A DNA stretch of 64,000 bases from assembly GCA_019055375.1 (NCBI GenBank), contig JAHQIW010004394.1, forward strand, positions 62,001 through 126,000, in the 5' to 3' direction. The stretch comes from Parelaphostrongylus tenuis. Taxonomy: Eukaryota; Nematoda; Chromadorea; Rhabditida; Metastrongylidae. Position 1 is the first letter of the stretch. The number at the start of each line of letters is the position of its first letter. Shown in pieces: positions 44,795 through 54,387 of this stretch. The translations under genes were made by a program, and so were the position numbers. Under the pieces are notes generated by a model, which was not told where the DNA came from, made no database searches, and was given only the letters and a program-made list of their open reading frames with translations.

Positions 44795-47235
44795 AATAGA
44801 ACTGATTACACAGCAGCCAGTAGGATATATAAAGGATCAAGAGAGGAACGAAATGAGAAAAAAACAGCCTCCAAGGGAAGGAAAAAACTGGCCATAAACG
44901 TCTTCGCACTTTTTAAATTACTTATAGTGTATCTGAGAATGCCAAGTGATTTGCAAAAGTTGGAGCTCAGGCGGGAAATGAACCCGCGTCTCACGCTCTA
45001 GCGACGGGTGACTTTCACATGAGGCTGAGGAGTTTCTCTTAGATTTCAGATTTTTCAGTTTTACTCCATTCGGATAGCATGACGGTCCAACAATCACTCA
45101 AATGAACTGGAATGGAACTGATTACACAGCAAGCAGCAGTACTTGGAAGAGGATCAAGAGGAGAACAAAATCAAAAAAGCCCCCAAGAGGAAGGGAAAAA
45201 CTAGCCATGAATGCCTTTGCACTCCTCAAATAACTTAGACAATATCTAAGACTGCCAAGTGATTTGCAAAAGTTGAACCTTAGGCGGAGATTGAACCCGC
45301 GCTCACTATTCGGCAACGGTTAACTCACGCATGAGGCCCAAGATTTTACCTTAGATTTCAGATTTTTCAGCTTTACTCGATTCGGGTGAAATATAGCTGA
45401 TTACACAGCAAGCAGCGGGATATGTAGAGGATCCGGAGTGGAACGGAATCAAAAACAACCCTCAAAAGAAGGCAAAAAGTGGCCCTGAACGCCTTTGCAC
45501 TCCTCAAATTGCATATAGGATACCTAAGAATGCCATGATTTGCAAAATATGAATCACAGGCGTGAACTGAACCCGCGTCTCTCGCTCCGCCGACGGTATA
45601 ACTCCCGCATGAGGCTCAGGGGTTTCCCTTAGATTTCAAATTTTCCAGCTATACTCGATTCGGGTGAGATATAGCTGATTTCACAGCAGTCAGTAGGATA
45701 TATAGAGGATCAGAGAGGAACGAAATGAGAAAAAAACAGCCTCCAAGGGAAGGAAAAAACTGGCCATAAACGTCTTCGCACTTTTCAAATTACTTGTACA
45801 ATATCTGAGAAAGCCAAGTGATTTGCAAAAGTTAAGCTCAGGCGGGAAACGAACTCGCGTCTCACGCTCCGGCGACGGATGACTTTCGCAAGACGCTCAG
45901 GTTTTCTCTTAGATTTCAATTTTTTCACTGTTACTTGAATCGGATAGCATGACGGTTCAGCAGTCACCCAAATGAACTGGAATGGAACTGATTACTCTGC
46001 AGGCAGCAGGATTTGAAGAGGATCAAGAGGAGAGCAAAATCAAAAAAGCCCCCAGAGGAAGGGAAAAACTGGCCATGATCGCCTTTGCACTCCTCAAATC
46101 ACTTATACAATATTCAAAAATGCCAAGTGATCTGCAAAAGTTGAACCTCAGGCGGAGATCGAACCCGCGTCTCACCATCCGGCAATAGTTAACTCACGTA
46201 TAAGGCTCAGGGCTTTACCTTAGCTATTAGGTTTATCAGCTTTACTCAATTCGGGTGAGATATAGCCGATTACACAGCAAGCAGCGGGATATAGAGAGGA
46301 TCAGGAGTGGAACGGAATTAAAACAACCCTAAAGGAAGGAAAAACTGGCCATGAATGCCTTTGCACTCCTCAAATTGCATATAGGATATTTAAGAATGCC
46401 AAGTGATTTGCAAAAGTGGAACCTCAGGCGGGAATTGAACCCGCGTCTCACGCTCCACCGACGGATAACTCCAGCATGAGGCTCAGGGTTTTACCTTAGA
46501 TATCAGATTTTTCAGCTATACTCGACTCGGTGAAATATAGCTGATTACACAGCAAGCAGCAGGATTTGAAGAGGATTAAGAGGAGAACAAAATCAAAAAA
46601 AACCCCCAGAGGAAGAAAAAAACTGGCCATGATCGCTTTTGCGCCCCTCAAATCACTTATACAATATCTAAGAATGGCCAAGTGATTTGCAAAAGTGGAA
46701 CCTCAGGCGGGAATTGAACCCGCGTCTCACGCTCCGGCGACGGTTAACTCCCCTGCATGAGGCTCAGGGTATTCCCTTAGATTTCAGATTTTCCAGCTAT
46801 ACGCGATTCGGGAGAGATATAGCCGATTACACAGCAGCAGGGATATAGAGAGGATCAGGAGTGGAACGGAATCAAAAACAACCCTAAAAGGAAGGGAAAA
46901 ACTGGCCCTGAATGCCTTTGCACTCCTCAAATCACTACACAATATCTAAGAATGCCAAGTGATTTGCAAAATATGAATCTCAGGCGGGAATCGAACCCGC
47001 GTCTCACGCTCCGCCGACGGATAACTCCGGCAATAGGCCCAGGTTTTTCCTTCATATTTCAATTTTTCAGTTCTATTCGATTCGGGTAGCATGACGTTTG
47101 AACAGTTACCCGAATGAATTGGAAATAGAATCGTCTACAGAATAGCAGCAGTACATAGAAGTGACGAAAGAGAAAGAGGAACGAAGTGAGAACTGCTTCT
47201 AAAGAAAGAATAACTGGCCGTGAAGGTCTCCAACA
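44795..47235. repeat. Eight-unit tandem array with tRNA-like modules, higher-order trimer
   Basis: Units of 275-310 bp each carry a minus-strand tRNA-like module at 44,965-45,026, 45,278-45,337, 45,555-45,616, 45,836-45,897, 46,146-46,207, 46,422-46,483, 46,701-46,763 and 46,978-47,038. Each has a strong T-arm (GCGGGTTCAATTCCCGC type, best in unit 7) and CCTCA/TGAGG acceptor pairing. Units 1, 2, 3 resemble 4, 5, 6 one for one (same indels and variants, for example AAATTGCATATAGGATA only in 3 and 6), so the array is a higher-order repeat of about 870 bp. Full-length units also repeat the start and 3' splice site of exon 44,790-44,690. A ninth, diverged unit end lies at 47,070-47,235. Open frames in the array are artefacts. 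Confidence 0.7.
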
Positions 47236-48174
47236 ACTCCCAGAATCGACTACGCATCAACCTCGGCACAGAAGGGTTAATTCAGGGTTAATCTTGACGA
47301 GCAGACGGGAGGTTGTTCGTCAAAGGGAATTCATTGATTTTAATTTGGTAAAATAAAATTTTGTCCAACACTGAGGCAGGTTCGGCTCGCTCAGAATTGC
47401 CTTAAGGATTAAAAATAAACCCACGGAAAGAAAAAATTCAGAAACTGTAGCAAAAATAAGGAAAAAAAGAAACGAGACGCCGATGTCTGCCATCATCTTT
47501 TACAGAAAAAGATTTATCCGATTAATTCTTCTATAAATAAGCTCGCTTTGTTTCCTGAGGGGAGCCCATTAGCTTGTAGAATACAATAAAAATAAAAATA
47601 AAATAAAAAAGTAATAAATGAGCCCGAGGAGGGGCAGGGGGATTGCGGCATGACGTGTAACCCTCCCACACGGGCGACAGTCGGCAGCCGGAGGCGTTGT
47701 GTAAAAGTGCGTCGCAGCGGATACATCGTCAAAGTACAGTACCCATATAGCTGACATATCGCCTTCCCACGCTACTCTGGGAGAGAGCACGATGGCTCAA
47801 GGAGGGAGGAGGGGGGACAGAGGAGATCATACGGACTCTTGGACAGAAAAAGACGCTCCATGGATTATCCCGTTGATGACCAGCGTTGGTAATGACAGGC
47901 AGCGTCGCGCCGTTGCTTTCTCACGAGACGCAACGGCGCCATTACAGTATCTGAGTAGGACTTGGGGTGGGTGGCGCGGTGAGAAGCAAAATGACTGCCA
48001 TTGTCCTTAACCCTTTGACGACCACTGATAGGCATACGGTGTCGCGCCGTCGCTTCCGCGGCGCTCGGGGGTCAAGACTGCTTCCTGCGTCTCCGTTGCC
48101 ACGAGCGCCTTCATTCTCACGATACAAGACGCCGCCGTTCCAGTAGTAGCTGATTGAAATTGTGAGAAAAATGA
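47236..48174. other. GC-richer stretch with hairpins
   Basis: No gene. GC content rises from about 47,620. A perfect 10-bp hairpin joins 47,907-47,916 (GCGCCGTTGC) to 47,930-47,939. Related GCGCC/GGCGC hairpin sequences followed by AGTANCTGAG-type flank recur near 48,040-48,150 and 49,570-49,620. Frames at 47,514-48,207 overlap on both strands and have no family features. Confidence 0.4.
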
Positions 48175-48282
48175 GAGTGAATTTTCACTTGACGCAGTGC
48201 AGTACAAGTCGTTCGTCGTCGCTTACCTCTTTATAAGGAAAGTAGGGGTTCCCGAGAGGATTGCTCAAAGAGGAAGGGTTCT

Positions 48283-48325
48283 GCCTGACTGACGAGACTG
48301 TAAGGCCGAAACACGTGTATTGGGC
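48283..48325 (+). ncRNA. Hammerhead-like ribozyme, unit 1
   Basis: Type I layout: helix I GCCTGA with TTGGGC (two G-U pairs), core CTGACGA, helix II GACTGTAAGGCC (one A-C mismatch, GUAA loop), GAA, helix III from the self-complementary ACACGTGT, then A at the cleavage position. All invariant core bases are present. Helix III is too short for a stable loop, so a dimer is likelier. Confidence 0.55.
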
Positions 48326-48492
48326 TGTACAAGAGCCCATTAACAGACCACATGACATGTTGGCTCAGATAATAATTTTGAGAGAATTAAGAGTGATTTT
48401 TCACTTGACGCAGTGCAGTGTAAATCGTTCGTCGCCGCTTACCTCTTCATAGGGAAGGCTCCCGAGGGGATTGCCTAAAGAGGAAGGGTTCT

Positions 48493-48535
48493 GCCTGACT
48501 GACGAGACTGTAAGGCCGAAACACGTGTATCGGGC
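48493..48535 (+). ncRNA. Hammerhead-like ribozyme, unit 2
   Basis: As unit 1, but helix I is GCCTGA with TCGGGC, six pairs with one G-U. Core CTGACGA and GAA intact; cleavage predicted after the A of GTGTA. The best copy in the window. Confidence 0.58.
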
Positions 48536-48708
48536 TGTACAAGAGCCCATTAACAGACCACATGACATGTTGGCTCAGATAATAATTTTGACAGAATTGA
48601 GAGCGATTTTTCACTTGACGCAGTGCAGTGTAAGTCGTTCGTCGCCGATTACCTTTTCATGGGGAAAGTAGGGGCTCCCGAGGGGATTGCCTAAAGAGGA
48701 AGGGTTCT

Positions 48709-48751
48709 GCCTGACTGACGAGACTGTAAGGCCGAAACACGTGTATCGGGC
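48709..48751 (+). ncRNA. Hammerhead-like ribozyme, unit 3
   Basis: Identical to unit 2 through helix I, core, helix II and helix III. 216 bp downstream of it. Cleavage at each motif would release unit-length RNA of about 210 nt. Confidence 0.58.
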
Positions 48752-48954
48752 TGTACAAGAGCCCATTAACAGATCACATTACATGTTGGCTCAGATAGCA
48801 ATAATTTTGAGAAAACTGAGAATACGCCCGCTACAGAGTTATGTGAAAACACTCACAACACAAAGCTTGTCGAAAATAATTTCGCATATTGCAATACAAT
48901 GAAATTGTTTGATCAATCTGATCTATGACCATTGATTTACTGCTGTAGTGTTTG

Positions 48955-49215
48955 TTATTTCACCACTACCATTACTACTATCATTATTATTATCACAGTC
49001 ATTATCAACTGGAAGTACGATTCATTTCAGCAGCTACAAGTCCGATCGTTGGTCAATCCAGAGTGTCTATGCCTTGAATAGAATGCACTGTTTAAGTGGC
49101 CTTGTAAGATCTCACAAACAGCTCAAAAGGGCGGCAATTACTATCACTTCCATACTCATTACCATTATCGTTAGCATAATCATTATCATTATCATAATCA
49201 TTATCATTATCGATC
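48955..49215. repeat. CATTAT/CATTATC microsatellite tracts
   Basis: Two tracts rich in CATTATTAT and CATTATCATTATC (about 48,965-49,010 and 49,150-49,215) separated by ordinary sequence. The 103-residue frame across them is a low-complexity artefact. Confidence 0.55.
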
Positions 49216-49244
49216 AAATGTTGTTTTCAGATGAAATGAAATGG

Positions 49245-49317
49245 GCGCCAGTAGTGTAACGGATAGAGCACACATTCTCGGAAAGAGTGAGGTGAGGGTT
49301 GTAGTCCCGCCTGGCGC
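49245..49317 (+). mobile_element. tRNA-like cloverleaf module, family C
   Basis: 73 nt fold as a cloverleaf: acceptor GCGCCAG with CTGGCGC (7 of 7), D-stem GTG/CAC, anticodon stem CATTC/GAGTG with loop TCGGAAA (GGA at the anticodon position), T-stem GAGGG/CCCGC with one mismatch. The T-loop is TTGTAGT, so the B box is weakened. TTTT follows 5 nt after the acceptor, then GCACATCACTC. Confidence 0.55.
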
Positions 49318-49697
49318 TAAATTTTGCACATCACTCTATAGCACTGGGTATTTAACTATCATTATCGTTATTATTTAGCGATGTAGTTTTTTCGTCGAAA
49401 CATAAAGTTGTAGATGGCATACGAAAGATTAGATGTTTTATCATTAAGATTATCTCTGTAGAAGCTTTTTCAATGAGTTTTCATCATTTCATGATGAATA
49501 TGCTCCCTCGGAACCTAGGTTCGTCTGCTCGCACCCACCATGCTGCCTGGTGTTGGGTCTTCTTACGAAATGCGCCGCCTTTTTCACGGGTCGCGGCGCC
49601 GCCATTGCAGTAGCTGAGGAGATTTGACGTCCGCGCGGTGTGGGACGAAACGTCCCACATGGTCCTCAAAGGGATGAAAGGCTATCAGACAAACGGA

Positions 49698-49989
49698 GAG
49701 AATAATGTAGAAATTTAACACTTTATTTGATCCGTCATTGCAATGTTTCTTTTTTTTTATCCTTGTGCGGATCCCACTACTTCTCTCATTCATTTGGTTT
49801 TTCGTAATTTCTTGAACGGCGTAGAATGCTGGTTGAGTGAGTGTCCTAGCAATCTCGAGGATAGCCACTCTGTGACGTTCCACTGGACGTTGATCTTGAC
49901 TGCCGGAGATATATGGGGGATTGGAGGCAAGGTTGCTGGTGCGCGCGCCGTGACCAACATCACAAGCACTCGGCCGCGGCGCTCCCCAA
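49698..49989 (-). mobile_element. SINE D copy, head-to-head with the next
   Basis: Head complement CACTCGGCCGCGGCGCTCCCC at the right end, body (TCTCGAGGATAGCC, GACGTTCCACTGGACGTTGA) and 3' end ACACTTTATTTGATCCGTC at the left. 78 bp separate it from the plus-strand copy. Confidence 0.65.
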
Positions 49990-50067
49990 TGTAGAAATTA
50001 ATGGACAGAAATGAACACTATAGTGATTTCAAAACCGGACTAGAAAAGAGAGCAGTGATTCTTCAAC

Positions 50068-50335
50068 GGGGGCGCCGTGGCCGAGTGGCTATGATGCTCG
50101 TCGCAGCGCATGTGGAGCCGAGCTCATCCGGCAGTCAACAACGGCGTCTTATGGAACGACACGGCCAGGCTCTCCTCGAAATTGGAAGAATACTCGCTCA
50201 ACCATCATTCTACGACTTTCAAAAAGAAGACGAAACAACGAATTGAATGCTAGAAGTATTGGGATCTCCACAGCGAAGAAAAGAAACACTTTAAAAAGGG
50301 ATCAATAAAGTGTTTAAAGTGTAAAAATTCTTCAA
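50068..50335 (+). mobile_element. SINE D copy
   Basis: Starts GGGGGCGCCGTGGCCGAGTGG (A box), GTGGAGCCGAGCTCATCCG (decayed B box), then body CGACACGGCCAGGCTCTCC and 3' end GGGATCAATAAAGTGTTTAA. Best-preserved head of the family. Confidence 0.65.
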
Positions 50336-50439
50336 TAGCGATAGATGCCATGGAAATTCAAGAGAAGAGTAAGAGAAACCGCAGGAATTCTTGAACAGAA
50401 GTAGACATTATACGAAAATTCAGATAGGAACAGAGTAGT

Positions 50440-50880
50440 TGAATCAGAGAAGCATGAACCCTCAAAGGGTCAAGTGTTTCGATAGATCATGCCTTCGTGA
50501 AACTGTGTTACGAGGTATGCACGTGAGTTTGAGCATGTGAATGGAATCCATGTTGAGATATCGAAGCATGGAAGCATGAACTCTACAGTGCTCATACCTT
50601 ACTGATGACAAAGCATAGGGATATGGAAGTATGAACGCTACAGTGTTCATGCCTTTCTGGGAAAAATATCATGAGATATGCCCATGATTACGGGTGCATG
50701 ATTAGAATTTTTCTCAAAATAACGCGCATGGAAGTATGACTTCTATAGAGGTAACGTCCTACTGACAATGCGTTATGAAATATGCGCATGAATATGAGTA
50801 TATGAACGAAACCCATTACAAACTATGGAAGCATTACTGTTAGAGAGTTTATGCCTTACTAAAATTCTGTCATTAACCCC
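50440..50880. repeat. Degenerate minisatellite, about 120-bp period
   Basis: Repeats of a unit containing GGAAGYATGAAYKCTACAGTG, CATGCCTTACTGA and AGATATGCNCATGA. Units begin near 50,450, 50,570, 50,640, 50,730 and 50,830, with deletions. Non-coding. Confidence 0.5.
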
Positions 50881-51328
50881 TAAAGGACGGCTATAGAAAT
50901 CGATGCGCGCAGAGCGAACTGAGCGATTTTCGTTGTTTGATTAAGGTTTTTTTCCTCGTTTGACGAAAATTTTCGGAATTTTTTACATTATTTGGATAGA
51001 ACAAAATTTTCTCTACTCGTTCATATGCTTTTGGTTTAGTTATATCAGTCTTCTGTAGAGAAAAACCGCTGTAGTACTGTACAATCGCACTGAATTTAGC
51101 ATTCAATCGATTGTATTGCATTGTACAAAGGGGATCACAGGGAAAATCTCTAGTTTTGCTCTTCCCTAGTTTTGTAGAAGATTCAAGAGTCATCATGGTA
51201 AGTAAAAAATTCTAGAACACCTGGTAATTTATCAAAACTGATTATGCCGGCTGTATTCGATACCTGGTCATCGAAAACTCTCACTATAACTGAGTTCATA
51301 TCATGTAGAGTGGTGTGCAAAAACATTT

Positions 51329-51400
51329 GCGTCAGCCCGGATTTGAACCCAGATCTTACTCTTTCCGGGAACATGTGCTAAACCGTTGCACCACCGACGC
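51329..51400 (-). mobile_element. tRNA-like cloverleaf module, family B
   Basis: On the minus strand: acceptor GCGTCGG/CTGACGC (seven pairs, one G-U), D-stem GTG/CAC, anticodon stem TGTTC/GAGTA, loop CCGGAAA (GGA at the anticodon position), T-stem with one mismatch, T-loop TTCAAAT. Flanks GAGTGGTGTGCAAAA and TTTTGCAGTCCACTC are complementary and extend the acceptor stem by about 15 bp. Confidence 0.6.
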
Positions 51401-51578
51401 TCGTTTTGCAGTCCACTCTTTTTACACTACAAGGCGTGTTATCTGTCAACAGCCAACCGTCTACGGTGTGGCGAGGCAGTCATTGTCAACATTGAACCTA
51501 CTTTTGTTGACAGATATTGGGTTTCAATTATGATGGTACAATATAGCCAATAGTGTAGAGAGCTGTGCAAAAACGTTT

Positions 51579-51649
51579 GCGCCAGCCGGGATTTGAACCC
51601 AGATCTTACCCTTTCCGGTAGCGTATGCTAACCGTTGCACCACCGACGC
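51579..51649 (-). mobile_element. tRNA-like module, family B, second copy
   Basis: 250 bp from the first copy, same orientation. The T-arm is perfect (CTGGG TTCAAAT CCCGG) but the acceptor is mismatched (GCGTCGG with CTGGCGC) and one base is lost in the D/anticodon region. 5' and 3' flanks again carry GTGCAAAA and TTGCACA. Confidence 0.55.
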
Positions 51650-52290
51650 TCGTCTTGCACAGCACCGCAAGTGGCGATCAAATAAAATCATTTCTGATTG
51701 ATTATTGAGAACCAGTGCGCTGGCTCCGTAAGACTAACTTCATCCACTCTCTATATTATTTTTTCTAGAAAATCACACACTAGCAAAATATGAATTCTAA
51801 CTCGACTTATCGCAGCATCATCGAAAGAAATGCGAAAAAAGGTGGATATGTGTTGTCAACCTATGGATCCACGTATCGTTTCAACAAAGTAGTGATCAAG
51901 ACAACTGAGCGCGTTTTTTTGCTATAATCGCTCCTCTGAAAAACCTTTAATACTAATCGACTCAAAAAAGTCACTGAAGAATTTACTCCGAAGCGAGTGA
52001 TGGGAGATCGAACCAACAACTTTTCCGCGACAGCCAGCAACATTTCTAACCACTCAGCACAACGAGCAGCTCGCCTGGACGGGGCGAGGCAGGTACTGGC
52101 GCCGTGTCCCTGTCGTACCCAACGAATTAAGCCTATTTTGCTACTCTCCCTGATATAGAGAAGCATTTTTTGCCTTTTGAGAACAAGGCCTGATACGATT
52201 CTTTCTCATTCTTTCGGTAATCATTCGGCATAATTCCTGATTTTCTTCTTTAAGCAAAACACGAGGTGTTACAATAAACTTTATTCGACA

Positions 52291-52324
52291 GCTGACGTTT
52301 CGGCAGTTCGTCCTTCTTCAGAGC
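52291..52324 (-). ncRNA. Hammerhead-like motif in the left Penelope arm
   Basis: Minus strand: short helix I GCT/AGC, core CTGAAGA (position 7 is free to vary), helix II region AGGACGAACTGCC with one mismatch, GAAAC, GTC before the cut site. All invariant core positions are kept, but helices are minimal. Confidence 0.45.
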
Positions 52325-52536
52325 CTGAAAAGGTCAAAATATCCGCACTCCAATCAGTCAAGCACCTCCATTACTCGTTTAGAAAGATCACCAGATCTAG
52401 ATTTCAATCGCATCAAGCACAAAATCAACTCTCAACATACTCACCGATTTTTTTATATGTGTTCCACTGAATAATCGATCCAAGTGGAAACTACCGGAGA
52501 AGGAGATCACATAGGCTCGTATGCACCTAACCCACC

Positions 52537-52824
52537 AAAACAACAGTCTTGTATCATAGGCCGCTCTATGCCCGCATAGAAGAACACCTAGCTGACAAGC
52601 GTCTTTATAGACGGAACACCCCGCTAGGGACGCATAGAGCACAGAAGCACGACGGAGTTGATTTTGACATCGAAGTCACCATCCTTGCGCAGGAGCAAAA
52701 AACATCAGCGCGAAAGATCTTGGAAGCGTTTTGGATTAATACGACCAATCCAACCATAAACCGCAGGGAGGAATGCCTCGTAAACACTCGTGATATGAGC
52801 CAGTATATAAGACTGTTGTTTTGA
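52537..52824 (+). pseudogene. GIY-YIG endonuclease domain of a Penelope-like element, truncated
   Basis: The frame reads RPLYARIEEHLADKRLYRR, then TPLGTHRAQKHDGVDFDIEV, SARKILEAFWI and NPTINRREECLVNTRD, ending QYIRLLF and TAA or TGA. This is the C-terminal two thirds of a GIY-YIG nuclease as found at the end of Penelope polyproteins: catalytic Arg in RPLYARI, Glu in KILEA and the Asn-Arg pair of INRREEC. The GIY and YIG strands are missing or frame-broken (a CIIG remnant lies in another frame just upstream). In intact elements the domain nicks target DNA. Not functional here. Confidence 0.75.
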
Positions 52825-53027
52825 TGGGAGGGTGCATTACAGGCCTCTGTGTCTCTCTTGCCGGTGATCTCCACTTGGATCATCCAGTGGAACACATATA
52901 AAAAGCGGTGAGTATGTTGAGTGTTGATTTTTGCTTGATGCGATTGAAATCTAGGTCTGGTGATTTTTTCCAAAGAAGTAAGGGAGGTGTTTGACTGATT
53001 GGATTGCGGACATTTTGACCTTTCCAG

Positions 53028-53060
53028 GCTCTTAGGAAGGCGAACTGCCGAAACGTCAGC
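53028..53060 (+). ncRNA. Decayed hammerhead-like motif in the right Penelope arm
   Basis: Helix I GCT/AGC, core CTTAGGA in place of CTGANGA (two changes), perfect 3-bp helix II GGC-GAACT-GCC, GAAAC, GTC. The core changes should abolish cleavage. Direct partner of the left-arm motif. Confidence 0.45.
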
Positions 53061-53681
53061 TGTGAAACAAGGTTTAATGTAACACCTCGTGATTGGCTTA
53101 AATAAGAAAAGCAGGAATTATATTGGAGCATGCCGAGGTTAATTGACAGTCGGTTTTGGGAATCATTCGATACTTAAATCTTGCAACTTCTAGCACTATA
53201 ATTTGCCTTTCAAGAAAAGACTTATAGAAGCGCTGTGGCGCGAAAAAGTGTTTCGTTTCACTTTCGTAGTCATTACCTTCACGGGACGACTTGACCGACT
53301 AGGCAGCGTAGTTGACAAGTGTCGACCAATTTCTGTCACCTGATTTAGGGTTTTTGCTCCGCTTTTCGCTTTGAGAGAAACTATGGACTACGCGTTCATA
53401 TGTCTTTCCTGCATGAGCTTAGGCTTAGGCGTATTAGCGAGTTTATTTGGCTGTATGAAGTGAGACTGATAAGCTAAAGCCCATAAAACGGTAGAACCAA
53501 GCTTTTTTCCACGACTCTAGTGCGCAACACCTAGGAACCTCTACGACTTCGAGAGAAAATTTCTAATAACGAAGATACGGGCGATAACACGAGCTGCATG
53601 TTAAGCGTAATCTTACTTTCACTGCCACAGCGCAGTAAGAAGGTCTTTTCAAAAAATTATAAAATTTCAAAACAGCGACTA

Positions 53682-54092
53682 AGAGATTGAGTGGTGAACA
53701 AAAACACGGCCTCAGGCGGGAATCAATCTCAATCACTCAACCTCTTAGTCATATAAGTAACATAATAACACTGCGAAAAAAGCAGTGAAATACTATAATT
53801 TCGAAGTATTAGTAATTAGAATAGCTATCAGCTCAACTGGGTTTATAAAGCAAAATCGCATACCCGACCAAACCTGTCAAAGGTTGGTGGCTGATAGCTA
53901 ACATTGAGATGTTGAAGAATGAGTGGTCGGGCAAATGTGCCTCAGTGGTGTAGTGGTAGAGCACGCGTCCCCGGATAGGATGAAACGTGGGTTCGATTCC
54001 CGCCTGAGGCCGTGTTTTTGTTCACCACTCAATTTCTTAGTCATATAAGTAACATAAAAACACTGCGAAAAAAGCAGTGAAAATACTACAAT
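53682..54092. mobile_element. tRNA-like hairpin element inserted in R1 with a target duplication
   Basis: Flanked by direct copies of AATTTCAAAACAG (53,667-53,681 and 54,091-54,107); R1 has this once at the matching place in the left copy. The insert carries a truncated minus-strand tRNA-like module (53,694-53,730), a middle segment shared with 19.5 and 34.3 kb, and a complete module at 53,939-54,010. Both ends read ACTGCGAAAAAAGCAGTGAAA-type sequence. It shows that these modules move as longer composite elements. Confidence 0.65.
53939..54010 (+). tRNA. Complete 72-nt tRNA-like cloverleaf, anticodon position GGA (family A)
   Basis: Acceptor GCCTCAG/CTGAGGC (7 of 7), D-stem GTG/CAC with a Gly/Glu-type D-loop, anticodon stem CGTCC/GGATG, loop CCGGATA, 4-nt variable region, T-stem GTGGG/CCCGC, T-loop TTCGATT. 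A and B boxes are good and T5 follows 4 nt downstream, so Pol III transcription is plausible. Against a normal tRNA: base 33 is C where U is universal, and GGA would be Ser while this is a class I body without a long arm. It sits in a mobile element. Best called a tRNA-like or pseudo-tRNA. Confidence 0.5.
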
Positions 54093-54387
54093 TTCAAAAC
54101 AGTGAGATTTGAGCTTTCGAATGATCTGTGAAAGCCTAGTGAAGAACCACAGTTCAGTGATAGGAGCCAGTGCTTCCCTATCACAGAAAAGTACTCTCAT
54201 AAAACTCGTAGTGGTTGTTAGCCATAACCAGAGAAAGCTTTGAACACCTTATGAGATGGCGATCCATTCGATGAGGTCAGCAAGTAGTACATTAAGTTCA
54301 ATCCTTTCATGGGCTCTTTCATCTTGGATACAGACAGCTCTGCTTCTGCTTGATCACTTAGATATGCTTGATGAACTCAGGCATTAG

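Larger units (their letters stand above)
48175..48823 (+). mobile_element. Three tandem Penelope-type terminal-repeat units
   Basis: Units of 210-216 bp starting near 48,175, 48,391 and 48,603, about 90-95% identical, each with TTCACTTGACGCAGTGCAG, a hammerhead-like core, and a following GGGCTGTACAAGAGCCC hairpin. Related units occur inverted at 7.4-7.9 kb. No open frame of a reverse transcriptase or nuclease is nearby. The three small ORFs starting MLKEEG or MPKEEG are frames of the repeat. Confidence 0.6.
52223..53155 (+). mobile_element. Penelope-like element remnant, inverted terminal repeats around a GIY-YIG domain
   Basis: Arms 52,228-52,488 and 52,862-53,128 are inverted copies (both ends ACGAGGTGTTAC or its complement) and each holds a hammerhead-like motif. 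Between them is a plus-strand nuclease fragment. The sequence AATGATTNCC(G/C)AAA flanks both sides (near 52,211 and 53,160), a possible target-site duplication, and the left R1 copy has it once. The reverse transcriptase is missing, so this is a deleted, non-autonomous copy. Confidence 0.65.

Noticed and set aside
44965..47038. CRISPR-like regular array
   Set aside because: Units are 275-310 bp with diverged full-length similarity, not short identical repeats with unique spacers, and the genome is eukaryotic.
44965..47038. Eight functional tRNA genes in this array
   Set aside because: Only the T-arm and part of the acceptor are well formed. The D-arm and anticodon arm do not fold cleanly and the A box is weak, so tRNA-like module is the safer call.
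48261..48902. Three tandem small proteins starting MLKEEG/MPKEEG
   Set aside because: Frames of the 210-bp hammerhead-bearing repeat. The frames end at different places and the RNA motif accounts for the conserved segment.
48948..49259. 103-codon frame with long Ile/Thr runs
   Set aside because: Produced by CATTAT-type microsatellites and the start of a tRNA-like module.
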